DNA of 64,000 bases from assembly GCF_000422945.1 (NCBI RefSeq), contig NZ_AUHA01000002.1:558001-622000 (forward strand). The letters are read 5' to 3'. This document shows positions 9,869 to 18,788 of this stretch, in pieces (the stretch's first letter is position 1; each line of letters starts with the position of its first letter). The stretch is from Daejeonella oryzae DSM 19973. Lineage in GTDB: Bacteria; Bacteroidota; Bacteroidia; Sphingobacteriales; Sphingobacteriaceae. The position numbers and the translations under genes are program-made. The notes below the pieces were generated by a model. It was given only the letters and a program-made list of their open reading frames with translations. It did no database searches and was not told the DNA's origin.

Positions 9869-10474
9869 ATGAAGAAATATTTTTTAATCGCAGGACTACT
9901 TTTGACTACATCTGTAGCTGCACTAGCACAGTTACCTTCTTTTACCGGCGGACTTAAAGCCGGAGTAAATTATTCTGAATTGAAATCTAAAGAAAGCCTG
10001 ACAGATGCAAATAGCATTTTAGGTTATCAGTTTGGAGCATGGACCCGAGTAGGCGGAGCAGGTTTGTATCTGCAACCTGAAATTTATCTGGGAAGCAAGG
10101 GCGGAGAAAATCCAATTGTTATTGATAATAGCGGAAATGAAACTCAGGTAAACGGAAAAGTAAAATTTACAACCCTGGATGTTCCTGTATTATTGGGAAC
10201 TAAATTTGGACCCAGTAAATTAAACTTTCGTTTGATGGCCGGTCCGGTAATTTCATTTATTGTAGATAAATCAACTACCACCGAAGATGCTTATGCAAGC
10301 ATAAAAGATTATAAAGATCAGGCTATCGGAGCTCAGGCAGGTGCCGGAGTGGATGTAGGGAATATATCTGTAGATCTTCGTTATGAAGCCGGTTTAAGCA
10401 ATATCAGTAAAAGCGAAAAATATGATCAGAAACAAAACCTGTTTCATTTAAGTTTAGGATTTAAATTATTCTAA
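9869..10474 (+). CDS. Outer-membrane beta-barrel protein (PorT-like fold)
   Basis: A 201-residue exported protein with a clear signal peptide (MKKYFLIAGLLLTTSVAALAQ). The mature part has alternating strands typical of small Bacteroidota barrels (GGLKAGVNYSELKS, GLYLQPEIYLGSKGG, LDVPVLLGTKFG, VDLRYEAGLSNIS) and ends in an aromatic residue (HLSLGFKLF), as outer-membrane proteins often do. Function is unknown; it could be structural or a small receptor. It is monocistronic, followed by a strong terminator. Confidence 0.82.
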   Translation: MKKYFLIAGLLLTTSVAALAQLPSFTGGLKAGVNYSELKSKESLTDANSILGYQFGAWTRVGGAGLYLQPEIYLGSKGGENPIVIDNSGNETQVNGKVKFTTLDVPVLLGTKFGPSKLNFRLMAGPVISFIVDKSTTTEDAYASIKDYKDQAIGAQAGAGVDVGNISVDLRYEAGLSNISKSEKYDQKQNLFHLSLGFKLF

Positions 10475-10490
10475 ACAGAATAATTTAAAA

Positions 10491-10526
10491 AAAACCCTGA
10501 GACTAAATTAGTCTCAGGGTTTTTTT
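10491..10526 (+). terminator. Strong terminator after the beta-barrel gene
   Basis: A 12-bp perfect stem (10493-10504 with 10510-10521), a 5-base loop and a run of seven T. It starts 17 bases after the stop codon. Confidence 0.9.
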
Positions 10527-10637
10527 ATGGAAGAAATTTTATGAACTTATCTGCCTAAGGCAACATTCTACTATACTAGAATCAAACACTTAGCTAAATA
10601 CTTGATGTCTCAAGAATAGAACATCAACACTATTTAC

Positions 10638-10669
10638 AAAAAAGCCGGAAAACTTTCGTAATCCGGCCA
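10638..10669 (-). terminator. Terminator of the susC-susD-DUF4397 operon
   Basis: On the minus strand, GCCGGA (10662-10667 complement) pairs with TCCGGC (10644-10649 complement) across a 12-base loop, followed by TTTTTT. It lies about 65 bases past the stop of the DUF4397 gene. Confidence 0.65.
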
Positions 10670-10732
10670 TCACCTATTATTAGTCTACCTATTAACTAAT
10701 ATCATTATGACTATTTAACAATTTTGATAAAC

Positions 10733-11503
10733 TTATCTGTTTAATGTATTATCCAGAAAAGGTCTGTTTACAAGCGTAGTAGATACAATTGTAATGTCAC
10801 CTCTGCTGCCAATTGTATATACTCTTCCCTTAGAAAATGATACCGATAATCTGCTTATTACATTGGTAGCAGAACCGGCGTAACGGGTGCTCAGGTTATA
10901 AACTCCGTTTGGCAATGCAGTAAAAGCACCACCAGCTTTGTAGGCAACATCAGAACCAACTGCTATTTCTTCTGATGTTAAGGTATTTTTAGCATACAGA
11001 GTCATTGGATTTGAGTTTGAAATCGCATTTACAAATCGTACATAGGCTTTACCGGTATCTAAAGCAGGCAACTGATCTTCAATGATAAAACCATCTACAG
11101 TTTTATCAGTAGCATTGAAAAAACCACTCTGATATACAGAATAACTCTTACCCGTCTCAATTGTACCTGCAATATTAGAAATGGCAAGATCCTTATCTAT
11201 TTCTGCAGCTATCTTTCCTTTTAAAGTATATTGTCCTGGTATAATAGCAGAGTAATACCCACCGGAACCAACACTACCATAACCCACTCCCAGCAAAGAT
11301 TCTACTCCTGTAACGGAGCTTACCGCTGTCATTTTGGTATCATTGGCGTAAAAGTTTACCGGCGGTGCATTCACACCAAAGTTGAAGAATTTTATCATCG
11401 ACTGAGGAGGATCTCCTGTTATATCCTGAACCGCATTCTTTTCGCAAGAGATTAATACTGTTGCACATAACAGTATCATCATATATATATTGAATTTTTT
11501 CAT
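10733..11503 (-). CDS. DUF4397 lipoprotein of the first SusCD operon
   Basis: A 256-residue predicted lipoprotein: a signal sequence with lipobox LISC (Cys20), then a mature part that fits DUF4397 repeats. The repeats read MIKFFNFGVNAPPVNFYANDT and later KAYVRFVNAISNSNPMTLY, two copies of an Ig-like unit. Such proteins often close SusCD operons and may be surface-exposed accessory binders. The gene starts 9 bases after the susD stop, so it is in the same operon. Ligand unknown. Confidence 0.82.
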   Translation of the reverse strand: MKKFNIYMMILLCATVLISCEKNAVQDITGDPPQSMIKFFNFGVNAPPVNFYANDTKMTAVSSVTGVESLLGVGYGSVGSGGYYSAIIPGQYTLKGKIAAEIDKDLAISNIAGTIETGKSYSVYQSGFFNATDKTVDGFIIEDQLPALDTGKAYVRFVNAISNSNPMTLYAKNTLTSEEIAVGSDVAYKAGGAFTALPNGVYNLSTRYAGSATNVISRLSVSFSKGRVYTIGSRGDITIVSTTLVNRPFLDNTLNR

Positions 11504-11512
11504 ATTATCTAA

Positions 11513-13081
11513 TTAAGGTTGAGTGATCCATAATGGTTTTGTATGGTAATCAAGGGCAAGACCTCCAATAGCATCTAAACCTGGTCTGTTCCAAACATAT
11601 TCTGAATTATATCTTGGTCTGATACGTTCAACTACTTTTCCACCATTATCAGGGTACAAATCTACTGGAGGAGTAAATCCAAGAAACACTTTATTTCCCG
11701 TTACAGGATCGGTATCAGTATAATGATATCTTCTTAAATCCATCCAAGTTTCATTATGTCCCCAACCCCACTGAGCGATGTACTTCTGAGACATGATTTG
11801 CGACAGAGTTAATTCTTCTGCAGTAGCCGGAACAATTGCAGGAGATGCAAGGAACGCTGCTTTATCCGCCGCACTTATCTGTGTTGGAGATTGACTATTA
11901 TCTAAATTTCTGGCATTCACAAAATCAATGTGTGATGAAATTGCATTACGGTAAGCAATTAGTGCAGTCGCTTTATCGCCCATTTTATAAGCTGCTTCTG
12001 CCTTAATAAATTGCAACTGAGAATAAGTCATCAAAGGCATTTTTGCCTTATCATCGAATAGATAACGTCCCGGAGACTGCAATCCGCCCGTACCAGGGTA
12101 ACCATGAAAATTGTTTGGAATTTGTGCTGCTGCCAATGCGCCATTACCAGCTACGTTAATATCCAAACCGCGGTATAATCCATCAGGTGATGGAGCTAAT
12201 GTACGGCTCATCCGTGGATCAACCACGCCACCAAACTGAGTACCGTTCATTAAGTTAACGATAAACTGCGTTTGTCTGTAGTTGTGAATATTACCTCTGG
12301 TTCTTCCCCAAAAGTTAATATCATCATTCTGGCTGTTAGGGTAAGTTAACAAAGGATCATCTGCATTGCTTGCAAACGACTTATCTACAGCAGCAATAAT
12401 TTCAGCCGGATTGTAACTTGCCTTATTTGAATAGTGATTTAAGTTTAATGCCAGCATTCCGTAAGCAAGCTTTGTCCACTTGGCACGATCGCCATTATAA
12501 ATTTTATCTGTTCTTGCCAGGTAAGCCTGATCCACGCTGCCATCTGTTCTTTGTAAGTTAGCTATAGCTGCGGTCAGTAATTTCTGAACTTCAAGATAAG
12601 CATACTCCTGACTGTCATAATTGAAAGTCAGTTTGGTCTGGTCAATGGCTTCTTTCACAATAATCTCACCATGCGTATCGGTAAGTACCTGCCAGCCCCA
12701 AGCTTTTAGAATCTGACCAACACCTAATAAATCCCAACGCTGTTCTGCTTCGGCAAGAGTGTTCATGTCAACCAGGTTCTGACCTAATGTCCAATAAACA
12801 TCTCTCCATTGTTGTGCACCATTATCTGTTGACGGATCGTAACCCATTCTATCCCAGGTGCTGATTGAAGTGCCAGGTAGATACCAATTTTGTGTATATC
12901 GCCCTATCTGGCGTCCCTCATACTGAGGAGATGTTACCATCCAGTGCAGCATTGGCGACAAATAAAGGTTTGCCGACACTGTTTGCGGAGCATTTGGATT
13001 AGTGTTTACATCTAAAAACTTTTCGCAACTGGTTGCTGATAATAATAAAGCGCCAAGTACTAAACTATATATTTTTCTCAT
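11513..13081 (-). CDS. SusD/RagB-family surface lipoprotein (SusD-like 2 type)
   Basis: The substrate-binding lid of a SusCD complex, 522 residues. It has a lipoprotein signal with lipobox ATSC, then the CEKFLDVNTNPNAP start typical of the SusD-like 2 family. Internal TPR-like helices (LQFIKAEAAYKMGDKATALIAYRNAI near 360-385) and the conserved C-terminal QKYIAQWGWGHNETWMDLRRYHY segment support this. It follows its susC by 14 bases. The nutrient is not readable from the sequence; the neighbourhood suggests amino-sugar glycans. Confidence 0.92.
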   Translation of the reverse strand: MRKIYSLVLGALLLSATSCEKFLDVNTNPNAPQTVSANLYLSPMLHWMVTSPQYEGRQIGRYTQNWYLPGTSISTWDRMGYDPSTDNGAQQWRDVYWTLGQNLVDMNTLAEAEQRWDLLGVGQILKAWGWQVLTDTHGEIIVKEAIDQTKLTFNYDSQEYAYLEVQKLLTAAIANLQRTDGSVDQAYLARTDKIYNGDRAKWTKLAYGMLALNLNHYSNKASYNPAEIIAAVDKSFASNADDPLLTYPNSQNDDINFWGRTRGNIHNYRQTQFIVNLMNGTQFGGVVDPRMSRTLAPSPDGLYRGLDINVAGNGALAAAQIPNNFHGYPGTGGLQSPGRYLFDDKAKMPLMTYSQLQFIKAEAAYKMGDKATALIAYRNAISSHIDFVNARNLDNSQSPTQISAADKAAFLASPAIVPATAEELTLSQIMSQKYIAQWGWGHNETWMDLRRYHYTDTDPVTGNKVFLGFTPPVDLYPDNGGKVVERIRPRYNSEYVWNRPGLDAIGGLALDYHTKPLWITQP

Positions 13082-13095
13082 ATTAAATCCTCCTG

Positions 13096-16000
13096 TTATA
13101 ATCCTATTTTGACACCAAAGTTGATTCCTTGTGGTATCGGGAAGTTACCGTAATCAATACCTGCCGCTCCTGATCCTCCAACAGCTGCACTGTTACCATT
13201 CACTATCGGATCAAGTCCTGAATAATTGGTGAATAATAAAAGATCAGTACCGGTTACAAATACAGATGCTTTCTTAACGAAGTTCTGCTTTTTAAGCAGA
13301 GACGCCGGTAAAACATAACTTAATGTTACATCTCTTAATCTCAACCAATTGATATCTTTCTCAATAAATAATTCTTCGCTTATTGCAGTATAATAAGAAT
13401 TCTGCACGCTTGGAACTACAACAATATTGTTTTGAGTAGGTGTACTTGTATTCTCTTTACCATCTCTAAGTACGCCTTCGATAACTCTTGGCTCATTTCT
13501 GTCCAGAGTACGCATACTTAAACCTCTTGCAGTAAGAAACTGCTCGGTCGCATTCAATACATCACCACCTTTTCTGATATCAACCAGGAAATTTAATGAT
13601 AGATTTTTATACTTAAACGTGTTTGTTACACCAATTGAGAAGTCAGGCTGACGATCATAACCGCCATCAACAAATATTGAAGAACGCAATGGCAAACCAG
13701 AAGTCGGATCGATCAGCATTTGTCCGGCAGTATTTCTAAGATAATATAATCCGGTTAATGAACGGGTTGATAAACCTGGTGCAGTACCGTTACGCACGTT
13801 ACCAAAAAGCCATGTATCAGAAACATATGACTCCGGCAAAGCATTCGGCAATGCCAAAACCTTACCTCTTGCACTTTCAAAATTGGTTAATATATCCCAG
13901 GAGAAATTAGCATTCATTACCGGAGTTCCTCTCAAGGTAATTTCCAAACCTTGATTTCTTGTCTCGGCTCCGTTTAAATTGAACAGGATAAATCCGGTTG
14001 CATAACTTCCTCTGATATCATTTACAATCTGATCCTGAGTTTGCTTGCGGTAAAGGGTTAAATCAATACCAAGTCTGTCTTTTAAGAAACTTAATTCGGT
14101 ACCAACCTCGTAAGATTTTGCAAACTCTGGTCTCAGATCCAGGTTCGGACCAGTAAATCCATAACCGTATCCACCATTAGAAGTAGTTTTATATTCTAAA
14201 GAAGGACGGTAAGCATATGGTCTCGCATCTTTACCAACCTCTGCGTAAGCAGCTCTCAGCTTACCGGTCATAAACTCGCCCAATGAGGGGAAGGCATCTG
14301 TAAAGATGAAACTGGTTGAAATTGACGGATAGAAGAATGAATTCTTATCCTTAGGTATAGTTGAAGTCCAGTCATTTCTTCCTGTAACGGTAAGGTAAAG
14401 GAAATCTTTGTAGGCAACAGTAGCACTACCAAAAGCACTTACCAATCTACGCTGCGCAATTCTCGTCTGATTTGTGCGCAGAGATGTATTATTTACAGAA
14501 ACAAAGTTTGGATCAAGAAAATCCTGACCTTTTATCGCATCTGTATTGGATTTAAAATCCTGAATTGAATTACCTAATAAACCGTTTATAGTAATATCTT
14601 TTGCAATTTTCTGACTGTTGAAATTAAACAAAGTCTGAGAACTGATATTACGGGTTACATCATTTGCCACATCAATTACTCCGTTAAAAGTATTGCCATA
14701 AGCACTTTCAGGATGACGTAAAAGCATATTCTGGTTGATGTAAGCATCAACACCTAAATTTGTTTTAAGATTACCAAATTTAAACGGAGTGATAACCAAA
14801 CCAAGATTAGATAAAATGCGATTAGTCTTGGATGTAATGATATTCTTTTCTACGTTAAAATATGGATTATCCACTTCAGAGCTGGCTGATAAATTCGTCA
14901 ACCGACGTCTTGTACCAGCAGCAGTAAGATAATCTTTTGCATCATCTGTTTGAGGCCAAACCAACAAACCGATTAGCGGACCACCCACACCTTTAAAAGA
15001 CTGATCGTTCTTTGCATAGGTATAACCCATTGAAAGATCTGCTTTTAACCATGAATTAACCTGTGCCCCGGAAGCTCCGGTTACATTTATTTTATCGTAT
15101 AATGAGTTTGGAACTACACCTTCCTGGTTAGTAAAGGAAGTTGCAACCCGGTAATTGATTTTATTATCAGGAGCGGCACCGCTAAATGATAAATTGTGTT
15201 TTTGAGTTAATGCAGTTTGGAAAAAACCATCCACGTTATCAAAGAATTGTGTTCCCTGAGCATATGGAGCACCGTAATATAAGAATGTGGTACTTCCTAC
15301 GGCACTTGGACCATAAACTTGCTGAATTTCTGGTTTTGCACGGGTATTTTCTATTCTTAAGCTGTTGCTGTATTCAATGCCACCCACGCCTGCTTTGCCA
15401 CGTTTAGTGGTAATTACTATTGCACCATTTGCCGCATCAATACCGTATAAAGCCGCAGCTTCAGGTCCTTTCAATACAACTAAGCTTTCAATATCATCGG
15501 GATTTATATCGGCCGATCTGTTTGTAAAATCTACTCCCCTGTTACCAAAAGCGGTAAGAGAATTCGCATCAGAAGCCAAAACGCCGGTATTCAGTGTTTT
15601 GTTATCCATTGGCAAACCATCAATAATCATTAATGGCTGATTGCTTCCGCTTATAGAACTTACCCCTCTGATAGTAATTGATGAGGAAGCTCCGGGAACA
15701 CCGGAAGAGCTTGTTACATCAACACCTGCAACACGTCCCTGTAAAGCATTGATAAAGTTCTCTCTCTGTGTCTGAGCAATATCCGCTCCTTTTACACTCT
15801 GCTGAGCAGTAGTTATAGATCTCTTATTAGCAGTTTGCCCTAATGCAGTAACTACTACCTCATTAAGAGATGTTGCATCAGTTCTTAGGGTTACATTTAT
15901 AACTTTGTCCGCTCCTACGGTTCTCTCCTGGGTTACAGTTCCTAAAAAACTGAAAACCAAAACCTGTCCCTGACTAGCTGAGATTGAGAAATTTCCATTC

Positions 16001-16167
16001 ACACCGGTTTGAGTTCCGGTATTCGTTCCCTTGATCTTAACAGATACTCCGGGTAAAGGCAGTCCATCTTCATCAGATACCTTACCGCTAACGCCGGTTA
16101 ATTGGGCCATAGCTTGTACGGTTACGAAGAAGATACCCAGGAACAACATGAGTAGTCTTTTTTTCAT
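13096..16167 (-). CDS. SusC/RagA-family TonB-linked outer-membrane transporter
   Basis: A 1023-residue TonB-dependent transporter that imports oligomers bound by its SusD partner. In order: a signal peptide ending AMAQ; a carboxypeptidase-like regulatory domain (about 22-105: VSGKVSDEDGLPLPGVSVKI); a plug domain with the SusC hallmark ANGAIVITTKRG near 245-258; and a long beta-barrel ending in an aromatic-rich strand (GINFGVKIGL). First gene of the susC-susD-DUF4397 operon, divergent from deoR across an A/T-rich 442-base region that contains candidate operators. Confidence 0.95.
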   Translation of the reverse strand: MKKRLLMLFLGIFFVTVQAMAQLTGVSGKVSDEDGLPLPGVSVKIKGTNTGTQTGVNGNFSISASQGQVLVFSFLGTVTQERTVGADKVINVTLRTDATSLNEVVVTALGQTANKRSITTAQQSVKGADIAQTQRENFINALQGRVAGVDVTSSSGVPGASSSITIRGVSSISGSNQPLMIIDGLPMDNKTLNTGVLASDANSLTAFGNRGVDFTNRSADINPDDIESLVVLKGPEAAALYGIDAANGAIVITTKRGKAGVGGIEYSNSLRIENTRAKPEIQQVYGPSAVGSTTFLYYGAPYAQGTQFFDNVDGFFQTALTQKHNLSFSGAAPDNKINYRVATSFTNQEGVVPNSLYDKINVTGASGAQVNSWLKADLSMGYTYAKNDQSFKGVGGPLIGLLVWPQTDDAKDYLTAAGTRRRLTNLSASSEVDNPYFNVEKNIITSKTNRILSNLGLVITPFKFGNLKTNLGVDAYINQNMLLRHPESAYGNTFNGVIDVANDVTRNISSQTLFNFNSQKIAKDITINGLLGNSIQDFKSNTDAIKGQDFLDPNFVSVNNTSLRTNQTRIAQRRLVSAFGSATVAYKDFLYLTVTGRNDWTSTIPKDKNSFFYPSISTSFIFTDAFPSLGEFMTGKLRAAYAEVGKDARPYAYRPSLEYKTTSNGGYGYGFTGPNLDLRPEFAKSYEVGTELSFLKDRLGIDLTLYRKQTQDQIVNDIRGSYATGFILFNLNGAETRNQGLEITLRGTPVMNANFSWDILTNFESARGKVLALPNALPESYVSDTWLFGNVRNGTAPGLSTRSLTGLYYLRNTAGQMLIDPTSGLPLRSSIFVDGGYDRQPDFSIGVTNTFKYKNLSLNFLVDIRKGGDVLNATEQFLTARGLSMRTLDRNEPRVIEGVLRDGKENTSTPTQNNIVVVPSVQNSYYTAISEELFIEKDINWLRLRDVTLSYVLPASLLKKQNFVKKASVFVTGTDLLLFTNYSGLDPIVNGNSAAVGGSGAAGIDYGNFPIPQGINFGVKIGL

Positions 16168-16482
16168 ACTTTAATTTTTAATTACGTTGGTTAATTGAAT
16201 TAATAGGCATTAAAATTTTATTCAAATTCCTTAAAAGAATCTCAATATTCAATCTCCTAAATTTGGATTAATTGCAGATATACGCAAGGATTTTTTGTAA
16301 AAAACTTATAAAAACGCAATAAAATTTTGTTCTAATACAGATTTTTCAAAGTGTATTTTTAACACAATGATTTGTTTTTTAGATCATAAAAACAAAGCCA
16401 TAACATATTTAAACACATATTATTAACTTTTATGAATAATTGAAAAAATCACAAGGCCCAGCTTTTCTCAAAAAAAATATCC

Positions 16483-16496
16483 TGCAAAGAATTGCA
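16483..16496. promoter_or_regulatory. Candidate DeoR operator 1
   Basis: TGCA-AAGAAT-TGCA, an inverted repeat with a 6-base spacer, preceded by ATCC as in operator 2. It lies 114 bases before the deoR start and in the shared control region of susC. Assignment to the adjacent DeoR regulator is inference. Confidence 0.5.
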
Positions 16497-16577
16497 TAAT
16501 TTTTATAATTAATAATGTAATTTTCATGTTAATTAGAGAGTTTCAGGATAACATTTTAAAATTGAAAATTACAATCC

Positions 16578-16591
16578 TGCATAAAACAGCA
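16578..16591. promoter_or_regulatory. Candidate DeoR operator 2 (autoregulatory position)
   Basis: TGCATAAAACAGCA within the string CCTGCATAAAACAGCAAA. It differs from the site between anmK and nagB at a single base across these 18 bases. It ends 18 bases before the deoR ATG, a position suited to repression of deoR itself. Confidence 0.55.
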
Positions 16592-16609
16592 AACTAATAA
16601 CAAAAAATA

Positions 16610-17377
16610 ATGGAAGAGCAAGGCAATTTGACTATGCTGAAAAAAGAAAGGCACGCTTTTATTATTAAGCAAATCAATTTGCATAATAAGGTTCTGTCCT
16701 CAGATCTGAGTGTTCAACTGCAGGTTTCAGAAGATACCATCAGGCGGGATTTAAATAATCTGGCTGAAGAGGGCAAAATTCTGAAAGTTCATGGCGGCGC
16801 CCTGTCTAAATCCTTTCATTCTCCTTACCAGCTTAATGAGATTTATGCCAAGGATTCTAAAAAAGAAGTAGCGCAAAAAGCAATAGAGCTTATATCCGAG
16901 GGAATGGTTGTATTAACAGGTGGCGGAACAACCATGGTTGAAATGGCCCGTCTAATTCCCGATGAACTCGAAGCAACATTTTTTACCGTTAGCCCGCTGG
17001 TAGCACTTGAACTTTCTGAACATCCCAAACTAACCGTAATACTGATGGGCGGTCAATTAAGTAAAAACGCACATATTAATATAGGTTCCAAAACCGTAAC
17101 TGATTTAATGGACATCAAAGTAGACCTTTGTTTTTTAGGCGCTAATGGAATTGATTTAAAGGAAGGGATTACTGATTCTGACTATGAAGTAGTTCAGGTA
17201 AAAAAGGCAATGATTCGTTCTGCGGCAAAGGTGGCTATTATGAGTATTTCTGAAAAATTGGAGTCGGTGCAGAAAATGAAAGTTTGCAGTTTAAGTAATC
17301 TGGAATATCTGATTTCTGATCTTAATCCGGATGATCCTAAATATACCGCCTACAGTGAGTTTGTAAAAGTGATTTAA
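16610..17377 (+). CDS. DeoR-family transcriptional regulator
   Basis: A 255-residue sugar-responsive regulator. The N-terminal winged helix-turn-helix (about 8-62) has the family signature VSEDTIRRDLNNLAEEGKILKVHGGAL. The C-terminal sugar-phosphate sensor domain shows VVLTGGGTTMVEMARLIP and VDLCFLGANGID. An alternative start at ATG 16634 (MLKKERH) matches the usual beginning of the family and has AAGG upstream, so the true protein may be eight residues shorter. It lies between two SusCD operons and near anmK and nagB, so an amino-sugar phosphate is the likely effector (inference). Confidence 0.92.
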   Translation: MEEQGNLTMLKKERHAFIIKQINLHNKVLSSDLSVQLQVSEDTIRRDLNNLAEEGKILKVHGGALSKSFHSPYQLNEIYAKDSKKEVAQKAIELISEGMVVLTGGGTTMVEMARLIPDELEATFFTVSPLVALELSEHPKLTVILMGGQLSKNAHINIGSKTVTDLMDIKVDLCFLGANGIDLKEGITDSDYEVVQVKKAMIRSAAKVAIMSISEKLESVQKMKVCSLSNLEYLISDLNPDDPKYTAYSEFVKVI

Positions 17378-17400
17378 ACTTATTTATTCAGTTATTTTAA

Positions 17401-17436
17401 ATAAGAAAAGCCGTTCTCGAACGGCTTTTCTTATTT
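17401..17436. terminator. Perfect bidirectional terminator between deoR and susD
   Basis: A 15-bp perfect stem (17401-17415 with 17420-17434) closed by a CTCG tetraloop, with A-rich and T-rich arms on both sides. It separates convergent genes ending at 17377 and 17443 and can end both transcripts. Confidence 0.92.
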
Positions 17437-17442
17437 AAGGTT

Positions 17443-18741
17443 TTAAAAAGTCGGATCTTTTGGTGTATTCGTATTGTTATCTCTTTCGGTAAAAGGATAA
17501 GGAAAGAAACTTCTCTTACGTTCTGTTACCGGTCTTTGCAGTCTTCGCATATCTTCAAGTCTTAAGCCAGACATAAAAAGCTCTATTGAACGCTGCTTAT
17601 AAATCTGCTCCAACAGTTCTGTTTGAGTGAAAGTACCGGTTAAAGCAGGTAAATCTGCACCAATTCCAAATGGATCGCTTGCAGGAGTTTTGGTAATTAC
17701 TTTATTTAATTCAATTAAAGATGCGGAAAGGTCCGGCTGACGAGCCAATACTTCAGCTTTAATTAAAGTCATTTCTGAAGGCAAATAAAGTGGAATCGGT
17801 GTAATTGCAGTTGCTCCAAAACCATTAATCCTTACAAGAGGAGCTATTGTTGGGCTCAAAGAAGTGTAAAATGGAATCCGCTTATCTGCCGCATCAGGCT
17901 GAAGTGTACCGGATAAGCCCAGATTGGCATTAATTGGCTGGAAAACGTTATTTGTTGAAGTCGCAATCTGAAAAATTGGATTTAATGAAACTGCATCAAA
18001 AATAAATACAGAACGTTTGCTTAGATCCACACTATTTGCAGAAGACAAAGCCAGAGCATAATTTCCGGCAAATAAAGCATAGCGTGCTTTAAGAGCATAC
18101 AGCGTATTAGGAATATCAATTCCTGCAGGCATATTGGTAATAAAACTCGGACTAATTGCATTTGCGCTAATAACCGCCAATGCTTTATCTATAGCAGCTA
18201 TAGCTTGATTATATCCTTCTATGCGTGTAATAAAGGCAACATTCGGCTTTCCCACTTCGGCAGGAACATTATCCCAATAAGTTGATAAATTGCCAATTGC
18301 CAATGCTTTAAAAATACTTGCATAAGCAATTAATCCACTGGCATAACTTTTATCAGTCAGTAGTTCTGCGTTATTAATAACCTGGTCTGAATCGTAAATA
18401 ATTTTATTTGCGTTGGTCCAGAGTTGATTCAAAATAGAATTTGTTCCGTCAATTGTTGTTCCTCCGGTGCTTAATTGAAGCTCGGGAATATTACCGGCAT
18501 TTCGCAGTTCAAGCTCATTGGACACAAATCCGTTGGCCGTTACCGAATTAAATATTATTCCGGTACGTCCCAAAGTGTACAATCGCTGTATACCAACTGT
18601 TACTGCCGTTAACCCGCGTGGTGAGCTTAGTGCAATCGATTCATTCGCTTTCTGCGGATCTATATAATCTTTTGTGCAGGATGCGCTAACAAGCAGTAAA
18701 ACTGCTAATGCATATGATGTGATCTTATTTATATTTTTCAT
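17443..18741 (-). CDS. SusD/RagB-family surface lipoprotein
   Basis: A 432-residue nutrient-binding lipoprotein paired with the SusC upstream. It has a signal sequence with lipobox SASC (Cys22), then the family's TPR-rich helical fold (LYALKARYALFAGNYALALSSA near 205-226) and the C-terminal signature EQIYKQRSIELFMSGLRLEDMRRLQ. It is shorter than the SusD of the first operon and only distantly similar to it, so the two systems probably take different substrates. Gap to susC: 47 bases. Confidence 0.9.
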   Translation of the reverse strand: MKNINKITSYALAVLLLVSASCTKDYIDPQKANESIALSSPRGLTAVTVGIQRLYTLGRTGIIFNSVTANGFVSNELELRNAGNIPELQLSTGGTTIDGTNSILNQLWTNANKIIYDSDQVINNAELLTDKSYASGLIAYASIFKALAIGNLSTYWDNVPAEVGKPNVAFITRIEGYNQAIAAIDKALAVISANAISPSFITNMPAGIDIPNTLYALKARYALFAGNYALALSSANSVDLSKRSVFIFDAVSLNPIFQIATSTNNVFQPINANLGLSGTLQPDAADKRIPFYTSLSPTIAPLVRINGFGATAITPIPLYLPSEMTLIKAEVLARQPDLSASLIELNKVITKTPASDPFGIGADLPALTGTFTQTELLEQIYKQRSIELFMSGLRLEDMRRLQRPVTERKRSFFPYPFTERDNNTNTPKDPTF

Positions 18742-18788
18742 CTTAAAATTTTTAAATACTGTATTGTAGGATTGGGTATTTACTTTAA

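Larger units (their letters stand above)
16168..16609. other. A/T-rich divergent control region between susC and deoR
   Basis: This 442-base region has no plausible gene. It carries two TGCA-N6-(T/A)GCA sites (16483-16496 and 16578-16591), plus a weaker look-alike TGCAGATATACGCA at 16273-16286 on the susC side. No convincing complete -33/-7 promoter was identified for either gene. Confidence 0.6.

Noticed and set aside
16273-16286. TGCAGATATACGCA as a further DeoR site before susC
   Set aside because: One half-site is degenerate and similar one-mismatch strings occur inside coding genes, so it was not called.
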